Positions 51,610 to 62,718 of a DNA stretch of 64,000 nt are shown here, one piece after another. Location: the NCBI GenBank assembly GCA_003223245.1, contig QHYI01000103.1, positions 48,320 to 112,319 of the forward strand. Direction: 5' to 3'. A model generated the notes under the pieces. It ran no database searches. It had not been told where the DNA came from and worked only from the letters and a program-made list of their open reading frames with translations. How positions within the stretch are numbered: the first letter of the stretch is position 1; the number at the start of each line of letters is the position of its first letter. Made by a program: the position numbers and the translations under genes. Origin of the DNA: Acidobacteriota bacterium (GTDB lineage: Bacteria; Acidobacteriota; Terriglobia; Acidiferrales; UBA7541).

Positions 51610-53394
51610 TCAAGTGGATCGCTCAAGGAAAGCCTGCTGCATGGACTCAAGAGCTTTTTCCTTTTCTCCGAGGTCCGCGTAGGCATCCGCGACAATGAAA
51701 CGGCAGACGTATTCTTTCTTGGCCTTCTCCAAGGCGTCGCCGAGAAACTGTCTGGCCTTGGCGGTCTGGCCCGCCCGGGCGAGAGCCGATGCGGCGGTGG
51801 CGATTAGGCTAGGACTGCTCGAGATGCGAACGGTGTCGGCGGCGGCCCGCAGGGCTTCGGCAGGTTTCCCCATCTGCGCGTAAGCCAGCGCGAGGATGGC
51901 ATAAGGAACACCCGCCGAGGGTTCCAGCTCAATGGTCTTCTGCGCTTGCTCAACGGTTTCGGGCATTCGTCCCGAGAAGTAGTAGATCCAGAGCGCTTCT
52001 TTTCGGCTTTCCACCGCAAGCGGATCGACAAGATAGGCCTGCTGTACGCGGGCAAGCGCTTCCTCAAAGCCCCCAAGAGTTCCCAGGTAATTGGCATAAC
52101 CCAACTGAGCTTCCGGCAAGCTCGGATTGATTTCCAGCGCCCGGCGATATTCCTTTTCAGCTGCGGGCCAATCCCAATCAGAAAACAAGCGCACATAGCC
52201 AAGCCTGACGTGCCCGCTTGCGAGGTTGGGGTCGAGTTGAACGGCCTCGAGGGCCGCCTCCTTTGCCCGCGGCATCACCTCGGCGGGAGAACTGTAATAG
52301 GTGGTTGCGGCGGTGTAGGCTTCCGCCAGGGCCGAGTAGAGTCGCGCATCTTTTGGATTCTTGGCTATTCCTTCTTGAAAATACTGGATGGCCTTATTCA
52401 CGCTCTCCTGCGTGTCTTCCCCGACTTCATGTAGGCCCAGAAGATACTTGTCGTAGCTTTCCAGGTTGACCGGCAGAGGCGCCGAAGCGCCAGTCTGTGC
52501 CGGAAGCAACTGGATGGAAAGCGAATGAGTGATTTTCTCGGCGATTTCGCGCTGAATGTTCAACACGTCGGTAAGCGGCCGCTCATAGGACTCGGCCCAG
52601 AGATGGGTTTGTTCGGTTGCCTGGATTAGCTGCGCGGTGATTCGTACGCGGTCGCCGCCGCGGCGTACGCTGCCTTCCAGCAAGTAGCCCACGCCGAGCT
52701 CGTGGCCAATTTGCGCCATGCTCTCCTTCGTATGCTTGTAGCGGACGATGGAGGTTCGCGCGATGACGCCAAGCTTGGCGGGCTGGAGCTGGCCGAGTTG
52801 GGCGATCATCTCCTCGGTGAGACCATCAGCGAAATAGTCTTCCCGCGGGTCGCCACTGAAATTCTCGAACGGCAGCACGGCCAACATCGCTCTTTGAACC
52901 GGAGGGTTCCGCGGGGACCAGAATCGCCTTGCCACAACAATCGCCATCACGGTTAGCGCCATCACCACGGCCAGCGGCAATAACCAACGCGTTCTCGATG
53001 GCTGTGCACGCGCTAGGGTTGGAATTGGCTCAGAAACCTGCGGCGTCGCAAAGCGTGTGGCAGCTGCCTCTTCCTCTTGTCTTACCGCAGCCGCGAAGCG
53101 GTAGCCTCGCCGCGGGATGGTCTCGATGTATTCGCGCCCGTCGGGCGCATCGCCTAGTACCTGGCGGAGGTTGAAGATGCGCCGGGACAGGTTGCCTTCC
53201 TCGACGAAAACACCCGGCCACACCTTTTGCAGCAGCTCTTCTTTATCGACGATGTGCCCGGCCCGCTCGACCAGAACGAGGAGGGTTTCGAGGTCCTTTG
53301 GGGGCAGGGTAACGGGCTGGCCGTCACCGAGCAAGACCCGCTCGTCGGCGTCCAAGCAATAAGGACCGAATGCGAATAAGCGCTTTGCTTTCAA
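51610..53394 (-). CDS. CadC-like membrane regulator: winged-helix domain, membrane helix, TPR array
   Basis: 594 residues. Residues 5-100 are an OmpR-type winged helix (FAFGPYCLDADERVLLGDGQ, NLSRRIFNLRQVLGD, YIETIPRRGYRF). A membrane helix follows at about 137-157 (WLLPLAVVMALTVMAIVVA). Then comes a FlgO-like/adenylate-cyclase-linked domain (LAVLPFENFSGDPREDYFADGLTEEMIAQLG, EGSVRRGGDRVRITAQLIQA), and about ten TPR helices to the end. Such proteins bind DNA from the membrane and are abundant in acidobacteria. The target is unknown. It lies divergent from the secreted protein at 53611, separated by 216 bases, and could regulate it. Confidence 0.88.
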   Translation of the reverse strand: MKAKRLFAFGPYCLDADERVLLGDGQPVTLPPKDLETLLVLVERAGHIVDKEELLQKVWPGVFVEEGNLSRRIFNLRQVLGDAPDGREYIETIPRRGYRFAAAVRQEEEAAATRFATPQVSEPIPTLARAQPSRTRWLLPLAVVMALTVMAIVVARRFWSPRNPPVQRAMLAVLPFENFSGDPREDYFADGLTEEMIAQLGQLQPAKLGVIARTSIVRYKHTKESMAQIGHELGVGYLLEGSVRRGGDRVRITAQLIQATEQTHLWAESYERPLTDVLNIQREIAEKITHSLSIQLLPAQTGASAPLPVNLESYDKYLLGLHEVGEDTQESVNKAIQYFQEGIAKNPKDARLYSALAEAYTAATTYYSSPAEVMPRAKEAALEAVQLDPNLASGHVRLGYVRLFSDWDWPAAEKEYRRALEINPSLPEAQLGYANYLGTLGGFEEALARVQQAYLVDPLAVESRKEALWIYYFSGRMPETVEQAQKTIELEPSAGVPYAILALAYAQMGKPAEALRAAADTVRISSSPSLIATAASALARAGQTAKARQFLGDALEKAKKEYVCRFIVADAYADLGEKEKALESMQQAFLERST

Positions 53395-53610
53395 GGAATC
53401 ACCTGCCGGAAGAACTTCGCAAGAAATCTTTCAGAACTCCTAAAAGACATTCGCAGCTCTCCGCCGTCACAGTGCCCGGACGACCAGCGGTTCAGGCGCC
53501 CGCAATTCAGCCCCGGGAAATGCCAGCGATTTTAGCGCATCGGAGGGTGAATTAGGAACACGGGCCGAGAACCGGCAGTTCACGTGGTTCAGTAAAGGGA
53601 GGCTGCTCGT

Positions 53611-54204
53611 ATGGAAATGAAACGACTCACAAAACAATTCCAACATTCGATGGTGGCTCTCGTTTTGGCGGGCGCGTGTCCCGGAAGCGCGCCGGCGCAA
53701 CAGGGACATTCGCACACCCCGACCGCGCAACCTCAGCAATTGACTCCAGCTCAAGACACGCTCCTGAAGGTGGTTCGGGATTCTACCGAGCGCTTCAAGG
53801 ATGTGAAGATGGCCGAGGCGGAAGGGTACTCGCTTCTGTTCGGTTGTGTCACCGGTCCCGATGCGGGAGCCATGGGAATGCATTTTGTAAACCCGAGCCT
53901 CGTGGCATCCGGAGTCATCGACGCTACGCGTCCTCAGATCGTCATTTATGAGCCGATGCCCGACGGCCACTTGCAGTTGATTGGCGCGGACTTCCTGGTG
54001 CTTGCCAGCGACTGGGACAAGGCGCATCCTGGACAAGGCGCGCCGCAGCTCATGGGACAACTCTTCCATTACTTTGAAAGCCCCAATCGCTTTGGCCTGC
54101 CGGCGTTTTACACGCTTCACGTGTGGGCATGGAAAGAGAATCCCAACGGAGCCTTCGTGAATTGGCATCCCAACGTTTCCTGCCAATCGTTCACAGGCCA
54201 ATAA
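53611..54204 (+). CDS. Secreted protein of unknown function
   Basis: 197 residues. A signal peptide (MVALVLAGACPGSAPAQ) is followed by a His/Gln-rich linker and a domain with SLLFGCVTGPDAGAMGMHFV, RPQIVIYEPMPDGHLQLIGADFLVL, LMGQLFHYFESPNRFGLPAFYTLHVWAWK and ending NGAFVNWHPNVSC. The pattern is conserved in soil-bacterial proteins I know only as hypothetical. His/Tyr/Trp-rich segments suggest ligand or metal binding. It precedes the DUF1326 gene by 66 bases on the same strand. Confidence 0.65.
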   Translation: MEMKRLTKQFQHSMVALVLAGACPGSAPAQQGHSHTPTAQPQQLTPAQDTLLKVVRDSTERFKDVKMAEAEGYSLLFGCVTGPDAGAMGMHFVNPSLVASGVIDATRPQIVIYEPMPDGHLQLIGADFLVLASDWDKAHPGQGAPQLMGQLFHYFESPNRFGLPAFYTLHVWAWKENPNGAFVNWHPNVSCQSFTGQ

Positions 54205-54270
54205 CCATGACAAAGTAAGGGCAATTTGGGGAATTTCAAAGATTTGAATCGCATTTCGAAAGGAGCGAAC

Positions 54271-54945
54271 ATGAAAGCATTACCCTTAGTAGGAGCTGGG
54301 CTGGTTTTTGCAGTGGCGGTGTCTCTGGCTGCGGCGCCGGGCGCACCTTCGTGGCGGATGAAGGCCGACTACGTGGAAGCCTGCAGTTGCCACCTGTTTT
54401 GCCAATGCTATTTCAACAAGCAAGCGGAACATCCCATGTGCGAATTCAACATGGCCGTGACCGTCCGCGAAGGGCATTCCGGAAATGTCAACCTCGCCAA
54501 CGCAAAATATTGGCTGACGGGCGACATCGGCGATAAGTGGGGGACGGAGAAGAAGGGATCTTGGGTGACGGTGTCCTTCGATCCAAAAACCAGCCAGGCG
54601 CAGCGGGATGCGCTGGCCCCCATTATTATCAAGACCTATGGTCTCGAATGGCCCGAGCTGAAGGTGCAGGAGTCGCCTATCGAAATCCATCAATCGGGCG
54701 ACATCGTGGAGGCAAAGTTAGCGGACGGAACGCAGGCCTACATGAAGTTGAAGCGCGAGCCGGGCGCCGACGGCAAAGGCGTTGTCTTGCGGAACGTGAA
54801 CTACTTTAATGCCGTGCAGAATGATGGGTTCCAGTTGTATAAATCCATCGAGCATCGCGCGGACGTGAACGGGCATCAGTTCTCTTATTCCGACCGCAAT
54901 GCGTTTCTGATCACTATCGTGTCGCAGGAGCCGGGTACGCGCTAA
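54271..54945 (+). CDS. DUF1326 secreted protein
   Basis: 224 residues from the ATG at 54271, which has AAAGGAGCG directly upstream. Signal peptide (LVGAGLVFAVAVSLAAAP). The domain begins ADYVEACSCHLFCQCYFN, with the DUF1326-type CxCxxxCxC cluster, followed by CEFNMAVTVREGHSGNVNL, WVTVSFDPKTSQAQRDAL and ESPIEIHQSGDIVEAKL. The four cysteines could bind metal or form disulfides. No activity is known for the family. Co-directional with the secreted protein upstream. Confidence 0.85.
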   Translation: MKALPLVGAGLVFAVAVSLAAAPGAPSWRMKADYVEACSCHLFCQCYFNKQAEHPMCEFNMAVTVREGHSGNVNLANAKYWLTGDIGDKWGTEKKGSWVTVSFDPKTSQAQRDALAPIIIKTYGLEWPELKVQESPIEIHQSGDIVEAKLADGTQAYMKLKREPGADGKGVVLRNVNYFNAVQNDGFQLYKSIEHRADVNGHQFSYSDRNAFLITIVSQEPGTR

Positions 54946-54958
54946 GAACAAGCGAGAT

Positions 54959-55041
54959 GACCCGCATCCGCCGGACGGCAGGATTTGGCGAAGCAGAGAC
55001 TTCCTGGCCCCTTCGCCACCCTGCCGTTTCCGCGGCGGGTC
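54959..55041. repeat. Three-tier 83-base inverted repeat between DUF1326 gene and padR
   Basis: Three nested seven-base arms pair exactly: GACCCGC (54959) with GCGGGTC (55035), CGGCAGG (54976) with CCTGCCG (55020), GGCGAAG (54987) with CTTCGCC (55011). Bases between tiers partly pair too. No T tract follows, so it may be a Rho-type terminator, an RNA stabiliser, or a small palindromic element. Confidence 0.6.
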
Positions 55042-55090
55042 TGGATTCCCGGCTACTCGAATACTCTTCGCGACCTCCCGCGACCTCCTA

Positions 55091-55139
55091 TTGACATTCG
55101 ATAGGTAGGCCGCTATTCTTCCTATCGACGCCCGATAGG
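55091..55139 (+). promoter_or_regulatory. padR-ADOP promoter with CGATAGG operators
   Basis: TTGACA (55091-55096) and TATTCT (55114-55119) have 17-base spacing. The heptamer CGATAGG occurs at 55099-55105 and 55133-55139, and its complement CCTATCG at 55121-55127. The last two form a perfect inverted repeat with five-base centre just downstream of the -10; the first sits in the spacer. PadR repressors bind such palindromes, so this is a likely autorepression site. Confidence 0.65.
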
Positions 55140-55147
55140 AGAAAAGC

Positions 55148-55480
55148 TTGCCCTCCGAACCGACCACCCTCCTGCAAGGGACATCGGACCCGCTCATCTT
55201 GAAATCGCTGGCCACCAGCGAGATGCACGGCTTGGGCATTCCCCGCAGAATCCAGCAGATTACCGGCGGCACTTTCGTGGTTGAGCCGGGCTCGCTCTTT
55301 CCCGCGCTGCACCGCATGGAAGACCAACGCTGGACCTCGTCGTTTTGGGGAGATTCGGAAAACCACCGCCGCGCGAAGTACTGCCGCTTGACCAAAGCGG
55401 GACGAAGGCAACGCGCAGTGGAATCCAAGCGCTGGGCACGCATTTCCGTAGCCATCGCACAAGCATTGGAATCGTCGTAA
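55148..55480 (+). CDS. PadR-family transcriptional repressor
   Basis: 110 residues, the short PadR form. TTG start with AGGAG at 55136-55140. The winged helix reads LQGTSDPLILKSLATSEMHGLGIPRRIQQITGG, then FVVEPGSLFPALHRMEDQRW, and wing RRAKYCRLTKAGRRQR; the C-terminus is a helix for dimer formation. PadR regulators of this class lie beside ADOP permease genes in acidobacteria, as here (18-base gap). The palindromes over the promoter are its probable sites. Signal unknown. Confidence 0.9.
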   Translation: MPSEPTTLLQGTSDPLILKSLATSEMHGLGIPRRIQQITGGTFVVEPGSLFPALHRMEDQRWTSSFWGDSENHRRAKYCRLTKAGRRQRAVESKRWARISVAIAQALESS

Positions 55481-55498
55481 GCGTTGTAGAGGTGTGGC

Positions 55499-58156
<2,658 letters not shown>

Positions 58157-58167
58157 AACGGTCTTAG

Positions 58168-58347
58168 CTACCACGCTAACAAGGCGCCCGTTGAGTTTGC
58201 TTCACCAACGTTCTGAGTAGCCAGAATCGTGCTGGTCTTGGTCTCCATGACGGATTCCATGATCAACTTTCCGGCGGCATCCCGCACTGCGACGGAAATC
58301 GTTGCCGTGTGCACATCCATGGCGATGTATTTGCTGCTACTATTCAC
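58168..58347 (-). pseudogene. IS110-family transposase, 5' stub
   Basis: GTG at 58347 with AAAGGAGCG upstream begins SSSKYIAMDVHTATISVAVR, then AAGKLIMESVMETKTSTIL, the conserved start of IS110 transposases with its first catalytic Asp (Asp in MDVH). After STIL the sequence diverges and stops 59 codons from the start, whereas the full protein has about 340 residues. The rest is absent; the broken end abuts the ADOP gene (11 bases). A truncated mobile element. Confidence 0.75.
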
Positions 58348-58541
58348 CGTGAGCGCTCCTTTATCCTTGCCAAAAAATTTCGCGATACGGGCAGAAAGTA
58401 AGTTCGTGGAATCGAATTGTTGGGATCAGGTGGACTTCTGTCCTTTCCACGGACCGGATGCGCCCTTTGCGCCCCAGCGATCTTACCTCGAAGATGGCGG
58501 ATCCCTTACGACTGGGCTGTCATCCTCTTATAGGCGACAAA

Positions 58542-58652
58542 CTATATCTGGTCCTCATCCAGCCGTTTGGCCAGCGCTGCGGCTACGCTTCCCGCCAACG
58601 AACCGAAGGCCACGGTGAATGACACCCAGTAAAGACGGAAATAAATAGCCAT
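58542..58652 (-). CDS. Possible small membrane protein, 36 residues
   Basis: ATG at 58652 reads MAIYFRLYWVSFTVAFGSLA then GSVAAALAKRLDEDQI and stops. It has a clear hydrophobic helix with small residues (G, A, S) spaced for helix packing and a charged C-terminus. No ribosome site was recognised and nothing else supports expression. It is in the otherwise empty stretch 58348-58755. Confidence 0.3.
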   Translation of the reverse strand: MAIYFRLYWVSFTVAFGSLAGSVAAALAKRLDEDQI

Positions 58653-58755
58653 CGTGGTGCTTAGGATGGTTTTGTTGCTTGCCGCCTATCTCTCAGGAGT
58701 GCGCTTTCCAAGTGCAGCGTCTCGGGATGGACTTTCCGAACGTTGTAGCGAACGC

Positions 58756-60468
58756 TTATTTGGCAGGAGCTTGCTTCTGTGCAGCACATGCAGGCATTGA
58801 CTTTACGTTCCCATCCAGCAGGTTGGAAGCCGTGCACGCCCAAGCTGGCGCAAGCTGAGAACTCGCTGAGTTGGTTTCATGGTAGTGCGCAGGAACACCT
58901 TGCATCTCGCAGGCGTCCTTGGCTTCCACTAAGCCGTGTTCTGGGTCGAAGCTAGGCGGATGAAAATCATAGCGCGGCACGATGTATCCCAGCTCATCGG
59001 GGCATAGGCCGAAAACAAATCTGTATTTGGCTCTCATGAAATTTCGAACAGCTGGTTCCGGTGGCTCGTGGGTGTCTGCGGCCGGGCAATCGCTTCGGCG
59101 GTACTTTTCCACTCCGTAGAACACCTCCGGGAAAAGCTCTCCAGGAGCAGTGATGATCTGGGCATCGCCCACGCGCAGCGCGTATACCATTGTGATCATT
59201 TGCGAATGTTCGCGGTCCTCCGTGCCGCTCATAGCTGGCAGTACGCCTTTGTCGATCAAGAAGCGGTATCCCGTGTTGTCCATGGGAAAGTGCAGTTCGG
59301 CTTTTTTCAATTCAATCTTACTTGTCTGGCTCCACTCTCCGCGGTCGATCGCGTCAACGGCAGCTTTGGCGACATCATGACCAATTGCCTCCGTACGCTG
59401 GAACGTGAATGTTGCAGCTTTATTGCCGCGCACAGGAAGAAAGGTGTTGCCGTCAAATTTGATGCGCGTGGCGCGTTCATTGTCGCCCACAATCTCCACC
59501 GCCCCCAGGTCTCCGGACACATAAATCGCCACGCCACCGTACTTGTTTTCGATTTTCTCGCGCACCGCACCAGGAAAATCGGAGGTCAGAATTGTGTTCT
59601 CGCTCTCCATGGATTCCGGATGCGTGTTCCAGTTGATCAGGGTCGCAACGGTCCTTTCTTTCTGTGCTCCTTCCGTGCCGACAAACTGCATCGCCCGCAA
59701 TTCCTCATCAAAGAACTCGGGCGGACGGCCGCCGGTGCGCGTTTGCATTCCGGTTAGTGTCGGAGAGAGGTGCGGATTCGTTGTGCCAATTTTCATTCGC
59801 ACCGCTGCCAATGATTGGGCAGCTTGCGTGATAGCTTTGGCGATCTCGCGATCCACAAAACGGAGATAGAGCGGGAATTTTCCGTCAGTGACTTCATTCA
59901 CTCCCCACAATCCAATCGTGTCCGGTCCCTCGTGGTTGTGAGTGCTGGTGATGAGCACATCTTGGATGCCGAGTGCGGGATTCAGCAGCTTGCGCACTTC
60001 GTCCGCGCCGTAATAGCCTGCGTGCGAGTAGTACCCAATCAGGTCGACTGAAACGATGGCAAACCGGGTTGATGCGCTGTCCAGAACGAGAGCACGCGCC
60101 CACAAATCATCATGTTTTCCAGTGGCCATCCGGTTGTGGCCGAAACCGGCTAGATGGATGCCGTCATACTTCCCGCGGGAATGAGCGTCCAGCTCGGTGT
60201 TGCCATCATCGTCCGTGAAAGGCTCGCCGATATCCCACCGCCCGTTGTTATTTTTGTCTTCGAACTTTTCGCCCCACACTCCGGACGCAGTGATCGGTCC
60301 GTCCCATTCCGGATTTTGCCCAAATGGGGTAATCGTTACCGCAGCCGAAGCCGCATGCAAGGTCTGATGGTCACCAGAAATGGGGCGGCAAGCGCCCAGT
60401 AGGCATAACAAAAGAGGCACCGTCACTGACAGCAACACGGCCCCTCTGCCTTTCATGATTAACGTCAT
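58756..60468 (-). CDS. Neutral/alkaline ceramidase-like lipoprotein
   Basis: About 570 residues from the ATG at 60468 (MTLIMKGRGAVLLSVTVPLL, then CLLGAC lipobox); a TTG seven codons upstream is possible. After residue 40 a calcium-binding-like loop appears (EDKNNNGRWDIGEPFTDDDG). The domain shows GFGHNRMATGKHDDLWARAL, AIVSVDLIGYYSHAGYYG, VLITSTHNHEGPDTIGLWG (the THxHxGP zinc motif of neutral ceramidases), INWNTHPESMESENTILTSDF and GDLGAVEIVG. It would be exported and anchored, hydrolysing amide-linked lipids or another ester/amide. True ceramidase activity is inferred from the domain only. Confidence 0.8.
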   Translation of the reverse strand: MTLIMKGRGAVLLSVTVPLLLCLLGACRPISGDHQTLHAASAAVTITPFGQNPEWDGPITASGVWGEKFEDKNNNGRWDIGEPFTDDDGNTELDAHSRGKYDGIHLAGFGHNRMATGKHDDLWARALVLDSASTRFAIVSVDLIGYYSHAGYYGADEVRKLLNPALGIQDVLITSTHNHEGPDTIGLWGVNEVTDGKFPLYLRFVDREIAKAITQAAQSLAAVRMKIGTTNPHLSPTLTGMQTRTGGRPPEFFDEELRAMQFVGTEGAQKERTVATLINWNTHPESMESENTILTSDFPGAVREKIENKYGGVAIYVSGDLGAVEIVGDNERATRIKFDGNTFLPVRGNKAATFTFQRTEAIGHDVAKAAVDAIDRGEWSQTSKIELKKAELHFPMDNTGYRFLIDKGVLPAMSGTEDREHSQMITMVYALRVGDAQIITAPGELFPEVFYGVEKYRRSDCPAADTHEPPEPAVRNFMRAKYRFVFGLCPDELGYIVPRYDFHPPSFDPEHGLVEAKDACEMQGVPAHYHETNSASSQLAPAWACTASNLLDGNVKSMPACAAQKQAPAK

Positions 60469-60643
60469 GGTTGTATGGCTCTGTAGCAATCAAATGGTCA
60501 GTTCCAAACTATCCTGGATACACGAGTAAACAGATGATCCGCAAATTCAACCACGAATCCTCCGCTGGCGCCTCTGATTCGTCGGCAGCGCCGACTTACA
60601 GAACCGGCCGTGGTGAGGTGTTGAGAGGAAGCCTCGAGTCGTT

Positions 60644-61462
60644 CTACAGCGTCAGCGGATCGGGCAGCGTGGCCCGGCAAGCAGCCGGAGCTTCGTTCAA
60701 CAATGATCGATAGCGTAAGACGATCATGTCGTGCTCCTGAGTCAGCTCCGTACACGCTTTGCCGTTAGGGTTTTTCATGCAGGCAGTTTTCATTTGTGAG
60801 CTGACACCGAAGGCTTCGGTCCTAATCGTTTCCGCCCTAGATCGAAACGTGGTGCACTTATCCCCGGGCTGGTCGCAGACGATGCCGTTCCACACTTGGC
60901 CCGGCTGGCATTGCCCGACAATTGCGGTCACGCACGCGCCTCCTTGCGGGGTTTGCCCCGGCGGACATCGTTGCGCAGGGGCGGCTGCCGCCCGGGGTGG
61001 CGCGGGCTGAGCGTTCCCTCCGACCGGATCGGTAGGCGGGGGCTGGGTGCATGGCGTACGTTTGCAATGCTTCGGCACCAGGTCCGGCGGGGGTTCCCGC
61101 TTCAGCCGAAGGGGATTAGGATCGCCACCCGTGCGTGGAAAAACGCCGATGCCGTTTTCTTGCCAGGCGCTTTTGCGTGCGTGACCGGCGTTTCCCGCTG
61201 GCGGGCTCGCATTGCTCCCGTGCCCAGGCGGCGAAAATGGGCCCGTTGTCGGTGAAATACCGGAAGAGGTGCTGTGCGGGGCGATGGGGCTCGATGAAGG
61301 GTTCGGCGAAGGGGTGGCGGTCGGCGGAGGAGGCGAAGGCGCCGTGTGCTGGCTAGCGGGAGGCGGGGGAGGCGGCGGTGATCCGTTCTCGTGAGGACGT
61401 TGGGCAAAAGCGACTTCAGAGAGCAGGAGGAAACCGGAAAGTACGGCCGCGCGCAGAATCAT
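60644..61462 (-). CDS. Secreted proline-rich protein with Cys-containing C-terminus
   Basis: 272 residues from the ATG at 61462, which has GGAGGGG directly upstream; the frame is open 39 codons further up. Signal peptide (ILRAAVLSGFLLLSEVAFAQ). The first half is Pro/Ser/Thr-rich (SPPPPPPPASQHTAPSPPPP and similar). The second half has Cys-x-P-G-Q repeats: RCPPGQTPQGGACV, QCQPGQVWNGIVCD, CTTFRS, then a helical C-terminus with paired cysteines. The CPPGQ units look like short disulfide-knotted motifs common in acidobacterial secreted proteins. No function known. Confidence 0.65.
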   Translation of the reverse strand: MILRAAVLSGFLLLSEVAFAQRPHENGSPPPPPPPASQHTAPSPPPPTATPSPNPSSSPIAPHSTSSGISPTTGPFSPPGHGSNASPPAGNAGHARKSAWQENGIGVFPRTGGDPNPLRLKREPPPDLVPKHCKRTPCTQPPPTDPVGGNAQPAPPRAAAAPAQRCPPGQTPQGGACVTAIVGQCQPGQVWNGIVCDQPGDKCTTFRSRAETIRTEAFGVSSQMKTACMKNPNGKACTELTQEHDMIVLRYRSLLNEAPAACRATLPDPLTL

Positions 61463-61812
61463 AAGCCCCTCCGATCCGTAAATGGCGCCGCAACTCGTCT
61501 TCAGAGCGGCACAGAGTTGACGATCAGCAGCCTTGCATTTAGTGAGACGGCGTGGCGGATTTTCAGGTTTCCTTCCCAAGGGAACGACTCTTCGACCTTA
61601 TTAATCTAGATGCTTTGTTTGGTGCCGCAAACACCGCAGAACGTCACTTTTTCGACGCCCCGGTTGGGTTACAGTTTGGGTTACATCCGGCGGGTTACGA
61701 AAGGCTTGCGTTCAACACCCAGCCTTTTCTGTCCTCCGCTCTCTCGCGAAACAAGCGAGAAGAAAAGGTGGCAGCAAGGGGAGATACATTTCGTGGCTTT
61801 TCGCTTGAATCG

Positions 61813-62070
61813 CTTTCTGTAATGTCGTTCGTGATGGATTCAAACATCACCATGACTGCGCTACAGCACTCGTGTGTTTGCACTTCTTTCTCCATGAGGA
61901 TTTCAAAATTGCCCCATCCTTTGAATATAACGACGGTGCCAACGATTCGGGGCGAGACTTTGCCGTTTTCAGGTCCGGATTTCTGGGAAACAACGTCGAT
62001 GTCATTTTTGGAGAGTGCAAGACCGCCGAAACTTTTGCGCATGCCTCAGCAAATGTTACTCCTGCTACTC
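61813..62070 (+). pseudogene. Remnant of PD-(D/E)xK nuclease-like gene
   Basis: An uninterrupted frame reads VCLHFFLHEDFKIAPSFEYN then DGANDSGRDFAVFRSGFLGN and VDVIFGECKTAETFAHA. The D-V-I-x-G-E-C-K pattern is like the D...ExK core of restriction-type nucleases. No start codon with a ribosome site and no further domain exists; the frame runs into the antisense of a transposase fragment. Judged a broken gene of which only the core is left. Fold assignment is by pattern only. Confidence 0.35.
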
Positions 62071-62094
62071 TGCCGGACCTACAGCAAAAAGTCA

Positions 62095-62280
62095 GTCCAC
62101 CGACCTGCGGAAGGGCCACGACGGTCCCCATTTCCGGCGGCTGAATCGCTCGTGGCTCCGGCGGGTCCTTTCCCAACGAAAGATGCGTTCTCGATCGATG
62201 GTAGTATTCGAAATACGATTGGAGCGTTCTTCGTAGCGAGCTTTCATGGAACACGATCACATGATCGAGGCACTCCCCCT
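62095..62280 (-). mobile_element. Fragment of integrase-core transposase (C-terminal end)
   Basis: The minus strand reads ECLDHVIVFHESSLRRTLQS, YFEYYHRSRTHLSLGKDPPE and PRAIQPPEMGTVVALPQVGG. This is the C-terminal end of an rve-type (IS3/IS481-like) transposase, with the catalytic Glu near ECLDH. The rest of the gene is missing upstream of 62280. Flanks are degenerate. Confidence 0.65.
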
Positions 62281-62484
62281 TCGGGCAGTGCAAGGCCAGC
62301 GGGAGGCGAAGTTGGCCTCAATCTAGCAGATGCACAAGCGAGCTCTGGTGGCCAGGGTCAGGCACCTTCCTAAGTTCGCCGAGGATTGGATCACGCTCGA
62401 CGCCAACATCCTCGTACGCGCGAATACGCGCGCTCAGGGGCCAGCTTTCTGAATGTGGAGTATACTGTGGAATAGATTCGACAT

Positions 62485-62718
62485 ATGGAAACGATTCAGA
62501 TTGTTCTCGACAAGAGGCTCTTACACGCTACCGATCAGGCCGCACGACGGACGAAGCGGAATCGGTCCGCCTTGGTACGCGACGCACTGCGGGAGCATCT
62601 CCGGAGATTGGAGGTCCAAGCTAAAGAAGAACGCGACCGAGGGGGCTATTCAAGGCAGCCGCACGCGCCCGATGAATCGCTGGCTTGGGAAGCGGAGGCG
62701 GCGTGGCCAGCAGAATAA
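62485..62718 (+). CDS. Ribbon-helix-helix antitoxin (MazE/CopG-like)
   Basis: 77 residues. METIQIVLDKRLLHATDQAA followed by RRTKRNRSALVRDALREHLRR is a ribbon-helix-helix DNA-binding domain. The C-terminal 35 residues (acidic, Trp-rich) would bind and block the toxin. Its stop lies within the start of the toxin gene (overlap of 16 bases). A TATACT box at about 62460 may be the -10 of its promoter; autoregulation by the antitoxin-toxin complex is usual. Confidence 0.75.
   Translation: METIQIVLDKRLLHATDQAARRTKRNRSALVRDALREHLRRLEVQAKEERDRGGYSRQPHAPDESLAWEAEAAWPAE

Noticed and set aside
58229..58618. 129-codon plus-strand frame after the ADOP gene
   Set aside because: It is antisense to the IS110 stub, whose start has a ribosome site and family match.
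61666..61698. Three GGGTTAC direct repeats, possible attachment site
   Set aside because: Spacing is irregular (12 and 14 bases). The minus strand reads VTQTVTQ, perhaps the tail of an integrase, but the frame is only about 34 codons and no tRNA is adjacent.
61552..62373. 273-codon plus-strand frame in the decay island
   Set aside because: It lies antisense to the transposase fragment and has low-complexity composition with no recognisable domain.
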